From Endobugula sp047636495 (GTDB taxonomy: Bacteria; Pseudomonadota; Gammaproteobacteria; Pseudomonadales; Cellvibrionaceae): a DNA stretch of 64,000 bases. Both the position numbers and the translations under genes were made by a program. Below the pieces are notes generated by a model that saw only the letters and a list, made by a program, of their open reading frames with translations, did no database searches and was not told where the DNA came from. Shown here piece after piece: positions 16,062 to 25,800 of this stretch (its first letter is position 1; each line of letters starts with the position of its first letter). Where the stretch lies: assembly GCA_047636495.1 (NCBI GenBank), contig JBLILH010000018.1, positions 3,569-67,568 of the forward strand, in the 5' to 3' direction.

Positions 16062-16991
16062 ATGATCGCTATTAGTGTGCTGCTGGCGGTACTGTTAGAT
16101 ATTATTTTTGCTGAGCCTAAACGCTTTCATCCGTTAGTGGGTTTTGGTTGGATGGTGAATCGTGTTGAGTCGCGAGTTAATTCACAGGATCATCCACGAT
16201 TGTTACAGTTTTTTACGGGAGCAATGAGTTGGCTGCTGTTAGTTGTTTTACCGACGTTTCTCATCATTTTGCTTGTGACTTACGTTGAATCAACAGTTGA
16301 CGTATTCAGTGCAGTTGTTGTTATTTTTTTTGAGGCAGTTTTTTTATACTTAGCGATAGGTTATACCAGCTTACGACAGCATGCTATGGCAATCGTTAAG
16401 CCACTTGTAGATGGTGATATTGTATCGGCACGCGAAAAAGTAGGATGGATTGTGAGTCGTGATACGGATCAAATAAATGATAACGATGTACGTAAAGCCA
16501 CTATAGAATCTGTTTTAGAAAACGGTAGCGATGCCGTCTTTGCGCCTATTTTTTGGTTTGTCGTCGGTGGCTTTCCAGCCGTTATTCTATATCGTTTAAG
16601 TAATACACTAGATGCTATGTGGGGTTATAAAACTGATCGGTTCCTTTATTTTGGTCGCTTTTCTGCACGTATGGATGATGTGCTTAACTATATGCCTAGT
16701 CGCTTAGTTGCGATAAGTTACGCTTCGCTAGGTCAATTTTTACTGGCGGTAAGTTGCTGGAGAAAACAAGCACCTTTGCTCGCCAGCCCTAATGCTGGAG
16801 TGGTGATGACATCGGGTGCTGGCGCTTTAGATGTTAGTTTAGGAGGGGATGCATATTATCACGGTGAGTTAACGCCTAAGCCGGTGTTCGGCGGGCATGG
16901 GACCGTCACCAATGACGACATTTTTCGCGCGCTTAGACTGATAGATAAAACGCTTATTTTGTGGTGTATCGTTATTGTTGCATTGACCTAG
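16062..16991 (+). CDS. cbiB: Adenosylcobinamide-phosphate synthase
   Basis: Membrane protein that attaches aminopropanol (or its phosphate) to adenosylcobyric acid. It has 309 residues. The family N-terminus LLDIIFAEPKRFHPLVGFGWM is followed by membrane helices. The motif VSRDTDQINDNDVRKATIES with the downstream ENGSDAVFAPIFWFVVGG is characteristic. It begins 7 bp after cobS. The threonine-phosphate decarboxylase (cobD) and cobyric acid synthase (cobQ/cbiP) genes that work with it are not in the window. Confidence 0.94.
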   Translation: MIAISVLLAVLLDIIFAEPKRFHPLVGFGWMVNRVESRVNSQDHPRLLQFFTGAMSWLLLVVLPTFLIILLVTYVESTVDVFSAVVVIFFEAVFLYLAIGYTSLRQHAMAIVKPLVDGDIVSAREKVGWIVSRDTDQINDNDVRKATIESVLENGSDAVFAPIFWFVVGGFPAVILYRLSNTLDAMWGYKTDRFLYFGRFSARMDDVLNYMPSRLVAISYASLGQFLLAVSCWRKQAPLLASPNAGVVMTSGAGALDVSLGGDAYYHGELTPKPVFGGHGTVTNDDIFRALRLIDKTLILWCIVIVALT

Positions 16992-17022
16992 TCATGTGTG
17001 GATTTACTGAAAAGAATAAAAG

Positions 17023-17493
17023 TTAAATAGAATCACTATTATCTAAAAAATTATAGGGGCTGTCTTGTAGGTTCGAGCGGAGCTTTTCTCTGCCAGCCAT
17101 CTTTGCTTGCACTTCTAGTGGCAGTTCAGTAAATAAAATAATATTCTTTTGAATCAGTAAATGTATTAAATCTTCAGTTGCGCGGGCAAAATCCTGATCT
17201 GACTCGGATAGGTTTTTTTTTGCATTATCGTCGTCGCTGTTTTGTTTTTCAGTCGTTAAAAAACCGACGACTTCAGGATGGGTCGGCGCCAAAAATTCTG
17301 TATGTGTACTATTTTGTTCCCGTTTTAACGACGTAATAGTACCGTTATTATCCCGTTTAAAGTATGGCATAGCATCAGGCTCCGTCAGTGTTTTATTGGT
17401 TGTTCGCACAATATAGACTAAAATAACCGAGAGAGATAAGCTATTTAGGAGAATCCCATAAAATAGAAGTATATATTCTATATGTTTAGCCAC
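17023..17493 (-). CDS. Membrane-anchored protein of unknown function, divergent from the secretion operon
   Basis: I do not recognise this family. The 156-residue protein has one membrane helix at about 6-29 (LLFYGILLNSLSLSVILVYIV). An Asn/Asp/Lys-rich cytoplasmic-type middle follows. The C-terminal region (about 95-156) contains IHLLIQKNIILFTELPLEVQ and ends LDNSDSI; this part looks folded and is possibly conserved. Its start codon is 61 bp from the start of the type I secretion ATPase on the other strand, so the two share a promoter region. A role with the secretion locus is inference from position only. It is convergent with cbiB, 31 bp away. Confidence 0.75.
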   Translation of the reverse strand: MAKHIEYILLFYGILLNSLSLSVILVYIVRTTNKTLTEPDAMPYFKRDNNGTITSLKREQNSTHTEFLAPTHPEVVGFLTTEKQNSDDDNAKKNLSESDQDFARATEDLIHLLIQKNIILFTELPLEVQAKMAGREKLRSNLQDSPYNFLDNSDSI

Positions 17494-17554
17494 TTTTTGG
17501 TGGGATTCCTAGAGCCTTGTAATAGAAATGTTTGTTAATGAATAGGTAACATCA

Positions 17555-19780
17555 TTGAAAAGTAATATCCCTGAACCATCTGTCACATCGACGCCTACTA
17601 ACGTTGAGGGGGCGAAAGTGGCGGTTGATCAAGCGACTGACCAATCTGCCGCCGACGTCGGAAAGGAATTTCATGATCCATTGCTGGCATGTTTACTACT
17701 GATCACCAAGTTAGAAAATACACCGTGCTCAGAAACATCTTTAATTGCAGGTCTACCATTAGTAGATGAAAAGCTGACGCCCGAACTATTTGTGCGTGCA
17801 GCCGAGCGTGCGGGCCTTGATGCCAAGGTCAAAGAAAAACCACTAACCGATATACCTGATATCGTATTCCCTGTCACTCTATTGTTAAAGCGTAACCGCG
17901 CCGTTATTCTTCTATCGTATGATACCGGCCAAGGTAAGGCGACTATTATAGAGTCAAAGACGGGCACTGAAAAAACAGTCAGCCTAGAGGCGTTATCACT
18001 AGCTTACTCTGGCTATGTTATTTACACTCGGGCAGCGTATCATCTCGATAAATCTATTGCTGATAGTCATGTAGACACGAATCAAAAACATTGGTTTTGG
18101 TCGGTCATGAAGTCCTCATGGCGTATTTATCGCGATGTATTACTTGCCTCTCTCTTCATTAACTTATTCGCGGTGGCTAACCCGCTATTTGTAATGAACG
18201 TATACGATAGAGTCGTCCCTAATAACGCCGTAGAAACTTTATGGGTGTTAGCCATAGGTGTGCTCATCGTCTTTCTTTTCGACGCCATACTCAAAACATT
18301 ACGCGGGTACTTTATTGAAGTGGCAGGTAAGAAGTCCGATATTCTTTTGTCCTCCTTTTTATTCGAACGTGTATTAGGTTCTCGTTATAGTGAGCGTCCC
18401 TCATCGGTGGGTGCGTTTACTAGTCAGTTTCGTGAATTTGATCAAGTGCGTAATTTTTATACCACATCGACCATATCGGCTTTTGTCGATATGCCGTTTG
18501 TGGTCATCTTTTTATTGCTTATCTATTATGTGGGTGGGCCGTTGGTCTACGTTCCGCTTGTGGCACTCCCGTTGATTTTGGGCTTTGGGCTTATTATGCG
18601 CAAACCCATTCGTCATGCCGTTGAGCAAACGTTTGCTTCTGGCGCACAAAAGAGCGCGACTTTAGTCGAGTCACTGGTAGGTCTAGAAACGGTTAAAACG
18701 CTCGGCGCAGAAGGTGTAGTGCAGCGTGTGTGGGAACAATCAGTTGGGCATTTGTCGGTTTGGAGTCAGAAAATGCGCATGCTGTCTATGTCTGTAGGTG
18801 TTTTTTCAGGCACCGTCACTCAAGTGGCTAACGTAGTTATTATTATTGTGGGTGTTTACCTTATTGCCGAGCGAGAACTGACTATGGGTGCGCTGATAGC
18901 CAGCGTGATGTTGGCTGGGCGAGTGTTAGCGCCTATTGCGCAGGTAGCTACATTATTAGTGACGTATGATCAAACAAAGACGGCGTTAGATGGTCTTGAG
19001 CAAATAGTGGATAAAACACAGGAACGTGATCCTCAGCGTCCCTTTGTGAAACGTCCGAACTTTAATGGCGCTATTCGCTTTCAGAATGTTAGCTTCGCTT
19101 ACCCAGGCGAAGAGACCCCTGTCTTACAGGGTATTTCATTTGCGATTAAACCGGGTGAAAAAGTCGGGTTGATTGGACGAATAGGTTCAGGTAAATCAAC
19201 TATTCATAAGCTAATACTCAACCTATATAAACCGAGTGAAGGCAGTATTTTGGTAGACGGCATAGATATTCAGCAAATAGACCCCGCTGACCTGCGGCGT
19301 CATATTGGTTATATGCCTCAAGACGTTGTGCTGTTTTCCGGCACGGTCAAGTCTAATATTATGTATGGTTCTCCTCATGTGGAAGATGAGGATATTCTTC
19401 GTGCTGCGGACGTATCAGGCGTTAAAGAGTTTGTTGATAGTCATCCAATGGGGTTCGATCGCTCCGTAGGCGAGCGCGGGCAAGCGCTATCTGGCGGTCA
19501 GCGACAGAGTGTCGGTATGGCGCGCGCGATGCTAAATAGTGTGCCAATATATCTTTATGACGAGCCTACTAGTGGCATGGATAATACGACAGAAAACTTG
19601 GTGACTCAGCGTTTAGCCAAAGCGGTAAAAGATAGAACCTTAATCCTCGTTACCCATAAAGCATCTTTACTGTCGATGGTTGATCGATTAATTGTCTTAG
19701 ACAATGGCAAGATTGTCGCAGACGGTCCACGAGACTCCGTAATCGAAGCATTACAGAAGGGGCAATTACGTGTCACTTAA
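17555..19780 (+). CDS. lapB: Type I secretion ABC transporter, LapB-like
   Basis: Inner-membrane ATPase of a type I secretion system that exports large adhesins or RTX proteins. It has 741 residues. The N-terminal C39-like domain (about 40-180) lacks a recognisable catalytic Cys-His pair: the usual QxxxxC start is replaced by HDPLLACLLLITKLEN, as in LapB-type transporters. The membrane domain covers about 195-480. The ATPase has Walker A GRIGSGKST (541-549), the signature LSGGQRQSV and Walker B PIYLYDEPTSG. The TTG start follows TAGGTAA with 7-8 bases spacing. It overlaps the adaptor gene by 11 bp. The symbol marks family resemblance, not orthology. Confidence 0.93.
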   Translation: MKSNIPEPSVTSTPTNVEGAKVAVDQATDQSAADVGKEFHDPLLACLLLITKLENTPCSETSLIAGLPLVDEKLTPELFVRAAERAGLDAKVKEKPLTDIPDIVFPVTLLLKRNRAVILLSYDTGQGKATIIESKTGTEKTVSLEALSLAYSGYVIYTRAAYHLDKSIADSHVDTNQKHWFWSVMKSSWRIYRDVLLASLFINLFAVANPLFVMNVYDRVVPNNAVETLWVLAIGVLIVFLFDAILKTLRGYFIEVAGKKSDILLSSFLFERVLGSRYSERPSSVGAFTSQFREFDQVRNFYTTSTISAFVDMPFVVIFLLLIYYVGGPLVYVPLVALPLILGFGLIMRKPIRHAVEQTFASGAQKSATLVESLVGLETVKTLGAEGVVQRVWEQSVGHLSVWSQKMRMLSMSVGVFSGTVTQVANVVIIIVGVYLIAERELTMGALIASVMLAGRVLAPIAQVATLLVTYDQTKTALDGLEQIVDKTQERDPQRPFVKRPNFNGAIRFQNVSFAYPGEETPVLQGISFAIKPGEKVGLIGRIGSGKSTIHKLILNLYKPSEGSILVDGIDIQQIDPADLRRHIGYMPQDVVLFSGTVKSNIMYGSPHVEDEDILRAADVSGVKEFVDSHPMGFDRSVGERGQALSGGQRQSVGMARAMLNSVPIYLYDEPTSGMDNTTENLVTQRLAKAVKDRTLILVTHKASLLSMVDRLIVLDNGKIVADGPRDSVIEALQKGQLRVT

Positions 19781-21131
19781 ATATCCTGAAAAAAATAAAA
19801 CTAATCAGCAACCGAAGATAGACGATGATGATCTTGCATACACCTCATCGGCTTCGGCGGCCATCCTGCATCAAACCCCCAGAGGGGGGCAGCAATTACT
19901 TTGGGCGATCATTATTTTTATTATCGCTATTTTGGTATGGTCATCGCTAGCGAATGTTGATGAATTTACCCGTGGTGAAGGTCAGGTGATACCATCCCAA
20001 TATGTACAAATTGTGCAGAATCTTGAAGGCGGCATTATCGAGGAAATGTTTGTTCGAGAAGGGCAAACGGTAGAAAGAGGTCAGCCGTTACTTCGCTTGG
20101 ACGATAAGCGCTTTTCTTCTTCCCTGCGTGAAACGGAGGTTAATCAATCTCAGTTGCTGTCTCGATCGTTAAGATTAAAAGCAGAAGCCGAAGGTGGTTC
20201 CTTTCCTGAGGCTGAGCTAAAGGCTCTTGTTCCTGAGAAGATTGTTGCCGCTGAAAAATCGCTGTATTTCGCGCGAGCACAAGAGATAAGCTCTAGTAAT
20301 AAAGTGATTATTCAGCAGGTTGCGCAAAAACGCCAAGAGCTATCAGAGTTGCGTGCCAAGTATCAACGTCTACGCCGAAGTTATCAGTTGTCAAAGGATG
20401 AGTTGGATCTTACCTCGCCGTTAGTAGCGCAAGGTGCGGTATCTCAGGTTGAGATAATACGCTTGAGGCGTGATCTGAACGATGTTCAAGGAGAGATGAA
20501 TGCCGCACAGCTAGCTATTCCTCGTATAGAGTCGTCGCTAAATGAGTCAGAACAAAAACTCACTGCTGCTGAGTCTGCTTTCCGCAGTCGTTCGCAAGCC
20601 GAATATAACGAAGTGAGGTCCGAGCTCAGCCGCTTAAATGAGTCTAGTCAAGCCATTGCCGATCAGGTGGATAGGACATTAGTCGTGTCACCGGTGACAG
20701 GCACTATTAAACAATTATTCGTCAAAACATTAGGCGGTGTTATCCAGCCTGGTCGAGATCTTGTCGCCATTGTTCCTACGGAAGATAAATTACGAGTAGA
20801 GGCGCGTGTGAGTCCAGCAGATATTGCTTTTATGCATCCTCAGCAAAAAGCAGTGGTTAAGTTTACCGCATACGATTTCTCTGTTCACGGTGGTTTAGAT
20901 GGTAAAGTGATCAATATTAGCCCTGACACCATTACTGATGAAGAGGGTAATAGCTTTTATGTGGTGCAAATTGAAACGGAGCAGTCCTTTTTGGGGACAG
21001 AGGGAAATCCCAAGCCTATTATTGCTGGAATGACCGTTAGTGTGGATATTTTGACGGGTCAGAAGACTGTGCTTGACTACATACTCAAACCTATATTAAA
21101 AACCAAGCAGTTGGCATTGAGGGAGCGTTAG
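19770..21131 (+). CDS. lapC: Type I secretion membrane-fusion (adaptor) protein, HlyD/LapC-like
   Basis: Periplasmic adaptor connecting the ABC transporter to the TolC-like channel. It has 453 residues from a GTG start. One membrane helix lies at about 44-64 (LLWAIIIFIIAILVWSSLA). Then come a lipoyl half-motif (GGIIEEMFVREGQTVERGQPL), a long coiled coil (about 125-300) and the second half-motif with SPVTGTIKQLFVKTLGGVIQ. The C-terminal beta-barrel region has ISPDTITDEEGNSFYVV. The reading frame overlaps the transporter gene by 11 bp, so the two are translated together. Confidence 0.94.
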   Translation: MSLKYPEKNKTNQQPKIDDDDLAYTSSASAAILHQTPRGGQQLLWAIIIFIIAILVWSSLANVDEFTRGEGQVIPSQYVQIVQNLEGGIIEEMFVREGQTVERGQPLLRLDDKRFSSSLRETEVNQSQLLSRSLRLKAEAEGGSFPEAELKALVPEKIVAAEKSLYFARAQEISSSNKVIIQQVAQKRQELSELRAKYQRLRRSYQLSKDELDLTSPLVAQGAVSQVEIIRLRRDLNDVQGEMNAAQLAIPRIESSLNESEQKLTAAESAFRSRSQAEYNEVRSELSRLNESSQAIADQVDRTLVVSPVTGTIKQLFVKTLGGVIQPGRDLVAIVPTEDKLRVEARVSPADIAFMHPQQKAVVKFTAYDFSVHGGLDGKVINISPDTITDEEGNSFYVVQIETEQSFLGTEGNPKPIIAGMTVSVDILTGQKTVLDYILKPILKTKQLALRER

Positions 21132-21446
21132 CTGCAATTCTAGCGCTTTCGACCAGCTATGATCTGCGGTCAAAGCAGATATGAATTTTCTCGATTGTGG
21201 CTTGTTTTGCTTGCACAATATTGTTTTTTTGGTTGCAGGCACAGCATCATTGAGAATGGATTCGTAAGCCCCTGATTTCCTCAGAAAATTGCTTTTTCTC
21301 TTGTAAAAGAGTAAAAAGATGTATTAACCATGTATTTATTGTATTTTTTGTATCGTTTAGCTTAAGCTTCTCGAGACAAGTTGTTAATATACATGGTTTT
21401 TTTAGGGCGCCGCGTGCGTCTGTAACAGTATTTTCTGGGGCTATTT
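21132..21446. other. 315-bp gene-free spacer between adaptor and TolC-like genes
   Basis: No coding region is supported. It is AT-rich in its second half, with T tracts around 21285-21360, and may hold a promoter for the TolC-like gene. No clear terminator or operator was found. Confidence 0.4.
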
Positions 21447-22751
21447 ATGAAATTTGGTATTCGCTTTAAACACATGTTTAAGGTATCGCAGCTTGTTATC
21501 ACTGCGGGGCTATTGTTGTCCTCACTATCTGTCAATGCGCTTACCTTGCAAGACGCTATTAAAGATATGTTAGCAAACAACCCTGACGTTCAAGCGGCGC
21601 GACAAGAAATGTTGGCTCGGGAGTTTGAGATAACGGGTGCTAAATCCGGTTATTTCCCTACGCTAAATGCCGAGCTTGGCATCGGTCGCGAATGGACGCG
21701 CTCACCGTCAACTCGTGATACTAGCGTTACCTTAACACGTGAAGAAGCCGCACTTCGTTTACGTCAAACAATATATGATGGCAGCGCTACCAGTAATGAA
21801 GTGGACAGGCAAAAAGCGCGTTACAAAAGCGCATTATATACCGCTATCGATACGCAAGAAAATGCAGCATTAAGAGCGTCGCAAGCTTACATTAATGTTC
21901 TCCGCCAGGGTGAGCTGTTGTCTCTGCTTAAAGAATCCCTTGATGAACATCAGCAAATATTCGACCAAACTTCTTTACGTACTGAGCGTGGAGTCGGAAG
22001 TAAAGCCGATGTTGAGCAGATTACTGTTCGATTATCTTTGGCGACAAGTAACTTTATTGCAGGTAAAAACAATTTCTTAGATGCCTTAAGTCAGTTTCAG
22101 GGGCAAATAGGTTACATCCCAGATGCATCTCAAATGGAAGCGCCTGCTTCATTGGTGCTGCCCACTAGCTTGGATGAGTCGCTGACAATCGCTTTTGATA
22201 AACATCCCACTATGAAGTCGGCTGCAGCAGATATTGAAGCAGCAGAGGCTCAATATGCAGCGTCAAAAAGTAAGCGTCATCCTAAGTTAACTCTTGAAGG
22301 TGATCGCACGTGGAACGAGGATGTTGATGGTGTTCCTGCGGACAATGAAGATTGGGTCATCGCGTTGCGTCTTAAGTATAATTTATACAATGGTGGCAAA
22401 GATAGCGCGCGTCGTCAACAAACTGCAGAATTGGTCACCCAAGCAAAAGATGTGATGCGTGGTGCTCGCTGGGAAACCGAAGAAGGCATGCGACTATCTT
22501 GGTATTCTTATGAAGCGACTCAACAACAAATGGGTCACTTAGATGTTCATGTTAAATCCGTGGAGTTGGTTAAGAAGGCATATTCCCAGCAGTTCGACAT
22601 TGGTCGTCGCTCTTTACTTGATTTGCTAGATACAGAGAGTGAGTTGGTTAGTGCAAAGCAAACTTACACAAATACCAAATATGACCAGATGTACTCGCAA
22701 ATACGCGTGCTTAACTCATCGGGTCAGTTGACCGAGGCGTTAGGCCTGTAG
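21447..22751 (+). CDS. TolC-family outer-membrane channel of the type I secretion system
   Basis: Outer-membrane exit duct, LapE/AggA-like. It has 434 residues with a signal peptide ending near LSVNA (about residue 32). The mature part starts LTLQDAIKDMLANNPDVQAAR, a typical outer-membrane efflux start. Two OEP repeats follow, with IGREWTR, YNLYNGGKDSARRQQ and the closing FDIGRRSLLDLLDTESEL. Residues around 190-290 form the second helical hairpin. It follows the ABC and adaptor genes and precedes the first large substrate, completing a tripartite exporter. Confidence 0.93.
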   Translation: MKFGIRFKHMFKVSQLVITAGLLLSSLSVNALTLQDAIKDMLANNPDVQAARQEMLAREFEITGAKSGYFPTLNAELGIGREWTRSPSTRDTSVTLTREEAALRLRQTIYDGSATSNEVDRQKARYKSALYTAIDTQENAALRASQAYINVLRQGELLSLLKESLDEHQQIFDQTSLRTERGVGSKADVEQITVRLSLATSNFIAGKNNFLDALSQFQGQIGYIPDASQMEAPASLVLPTSLDESLTIAFDKHPTMKSAAADIEAAEAQYAASKSKRHPKLTLEGDRTWNEDVDGVPADNEDWVIALRLKYNLYNGGKDSARRQQTAELVTQAKDVMRGARWETEEGMRLSWYSYEATQQQMGHLDVHVKSVELVKKAYSQQFDIGRRSLLDLLDTESELVSAKQTYTNTKYDQMYSQIRVLNSSGQLTEALGL

Positions 22752-22895
22752 TTAATGCTCAGTAGTTAATGCTAAATTGTGTGTTAAATGATCATTTTTA
22801 TGTCAAATGATTATTGGTGATGGATCTAGTTATTGTTGATAATAGCAAATAATTGTTGGTATTTAATTGTCAAAAATAGAATATAGAGGTATTTC

Positions 22896-25800
22896 ATGGC
22901 GGGTGAAGAGTTAGTGGGCAAGATTGATCGCGTAGAAGGTGATGGCAAGGTGCTTATTGTTCGTTCGACAGGCGAGCAAATAATCGCCAAGGCTGGAGAT
23001 GTTTTGTTCTCTGGAGACACTGTTGCGACGTCCTCTAACTCAAGGGCCGTGGTGTCTGTAGGTAATGGTACGGTAGCGGTTGGAGCAGCCGAGTCGGCCA
23101 CCTTCGATGATGTTTTATTCGATCGCATCGCTAATTTAATTATAAATTCTTCGCTCGACAACCCAGTTAACGTCGGTTCTAAGCCATCCATTAGTGTCAT
23201 TCGTGCCTTTAACGAGACCTTTCCCGATGGGGGTACCGTTACTGCTAATGAGAGTAGTCAGACAGAAACAGTGGTCAATCTAGAGGATGAGTTTGACTCT
23301 ACCTCTGCAGGCGGCAATCAAGCTAATGGGCGTTTTGTGACGGACAATATTGTCAATGCGATTCAGCGAGGTGGAGACGAAAAAATTCCAGATGCTGGGA
23401 GTCTGACGGACACCGGCTCAAGTGAGAAAGAGGAAAAACTTCCTGATAATGGAGTCCCAACTAATTCCGATGATAGCGACACCGAAACCCCTGATGATCA
23501 ACTAGTTCCTGCTGATGCTACAACGGCTATTGTCAACGAAGCGTTGGTAGGTGGTGTTGTAACAGAGAATGTTGCTGTCTATGCAGGCGCTGATACGGGT
23601 TCAGTGACAGAAGACGTGGATACCGATGGCGTTACCGCAGGCGTGCAGCTCGTCAGTACGGGCACGTTAACTATCAGCGACGTTGACACGGGAGATACTC
23701 CGGCGATTACCGCGACAACGGGGGCGGACTTTAAGGCGACAGGGTCGACCAATGGCACGGCGTTGGGAGGCTTGGCTATTGATGTGTCGGGCAACTGGAC
23801 GTATACACTAGACAATACGCTAGCGGCTGCGCAAGCCTTAGACGCGAGTGATACGGTTACCGAAATTTATACCATTAAAGCAGATGATGGCACCTCACAC
23901 GATATCACCATTACTATTAATGGGGCCGAAGATGTGTCTGTCTATGCAGGCGCTGATACGGGTTCAGTGACAGAAGACGTGGATACCGATGGCGTTACCG
24001 CAGGCGTGCAGCTCGTCAGTACGGGCACGTTAACTATCAGCGACGTTGACACGGGAGATACTCCGGCGATTACCGCGACAACGGGGGCGGACTTTAAGGC
24101 GACAGGGTCGACCAATGGCACGGCGTTGGGAGGCTTGGCTATTGATGTGTCGGGCAACTGGACGTATACACTAGACAATACGCTAGCGGCTGCGCAAGCC
24201 TTAGACGCGAGTGATACGGTTACCGAAATTTATACCATTAAAGCAGATGATGGCACCTCACACGATATCACCATTACTATTAATGGGGCCGAAGATGTGT
24301 CTGTCTATGCAGGCGCTGATACGGGTTCAGTGACAGAAGACGTGGATACCGATGGCGTTACCGCAGGCGTGCAGCTCGTCAGTACGGGCACGTTAACTAT
24401 CAGCGACGTTGACACGGGAGATACTCCGGCGATTACCGCGACAACGGGGGCGGACTTTAAGGCGACAGGGTCGACCAATGGCACGGCGTTGGGAGGCTTG
24501 GCTATTGATGTGTCGGGCAACTGGACGTACACACTAGACAATTCGCTAGCGGCTGTGCAAGCCTTAGACGCGAGTGATACGGTTACCGAAATTTATACCA
24601 TTAAAGCAGATGATGGCACCTCACACGATATCACCATTACTATTAATGGGGCCGAAGATGTGTCTGCTACGCCCCCCGTTATTGAAGATAATGGCGGTCT
24701 TGTCCCGGAGTCAACAGGCTTGTTATTAAGGTTTTTTGATAATACCGTTGCGCTAGATGGTATCGCCGCCAATACGGAAGTCCAAACAGAGGCACAAGCA
24801 GCCACCACGGTAACTCGTTTAACCGCTGGTATTGGTGATAGGCTGATAGGTGAGATCGGTTCTGCCCCCACTATTGCTTCAGACAGCATCGGGCTTGGTG
24901 AAGGTGATGCAAATGCGATAACCGGTTTGGTGTACCTTACCGCCAACAGTGAGTACAGAATAGAGGGTTACCGAGACGATACTTTACATGTTGAGTTAGG
25001 TGGACAAGTAGTTGTTTCCACCGAGGGTAATTCTTATGGTAGTTTTAGTACTGGTATTCCGGTAACTGTTCATGCAGGCATAATAAGCCAGTCAATATTT
25101 ACTGCTCCAGCAAACGGATATTACACAATAGAGATATATGCTGCTAATCAAAGTGCAAACGGAATAATTAATCTAGCCCTGTCTGAAAATGGTATTTCTA
25201 AGCCCTTATCGGTCAATAACTACAGTTTATTTGCGGGCCCAGAAGACTTAATTAATGCTGGCGCCCAATTCGGTGAATTTGAATCAAATACAGGGCCTAA
25301 TGTAGCAGCGTCCAATAGAAATGGCACTTCCGTTAGTTCAACGACACTGGGTACCAAGACTGATGGGGGTTATTTTCCAGTAGACCCTAGTGTAGATGTT
25401 GTGAGTGCAGGTGTGACTAACTCGATTAGTTTGTCTTCATTAACGGTGAGCGCTCAAGGTACAGATACTATTCTAAGTGTCGTTCTTAGCAGTATTCCTG
25501 TCGGCGCCATTATTTCAGACGGTACCGTTCCTAATACTTATACTTCGGGGTCTTTAACAGATACCGTGGATATTACTAGCTGGACGCAAAGTGGTTTATC
25601 TATTGATCTAAGTGGCGTTTCCCCTCCTTATAGTGCGGGTGACACGGTTACTTTTGATGTGGAGGCGACATCTAGCTCTACTACTGGCGCAGAGGCGACA
25701 CAAACAGGTGATTTTACAATAGGGGTTCTGCCATCAACCTATGCTACAGATAGTGGTAATGGTATAGAAGTGGAAAATGAGCTGGTCGGGACTATTAATG

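Noticed and set aside
23579..24541. Three identical minus-strand open frames of 78 codons
   Set aside because: They are exact antisense copies within the 363-bp VCBS repeats at a fixed offset; repetitive composition alone keeps them open, and no ribosome site is present.
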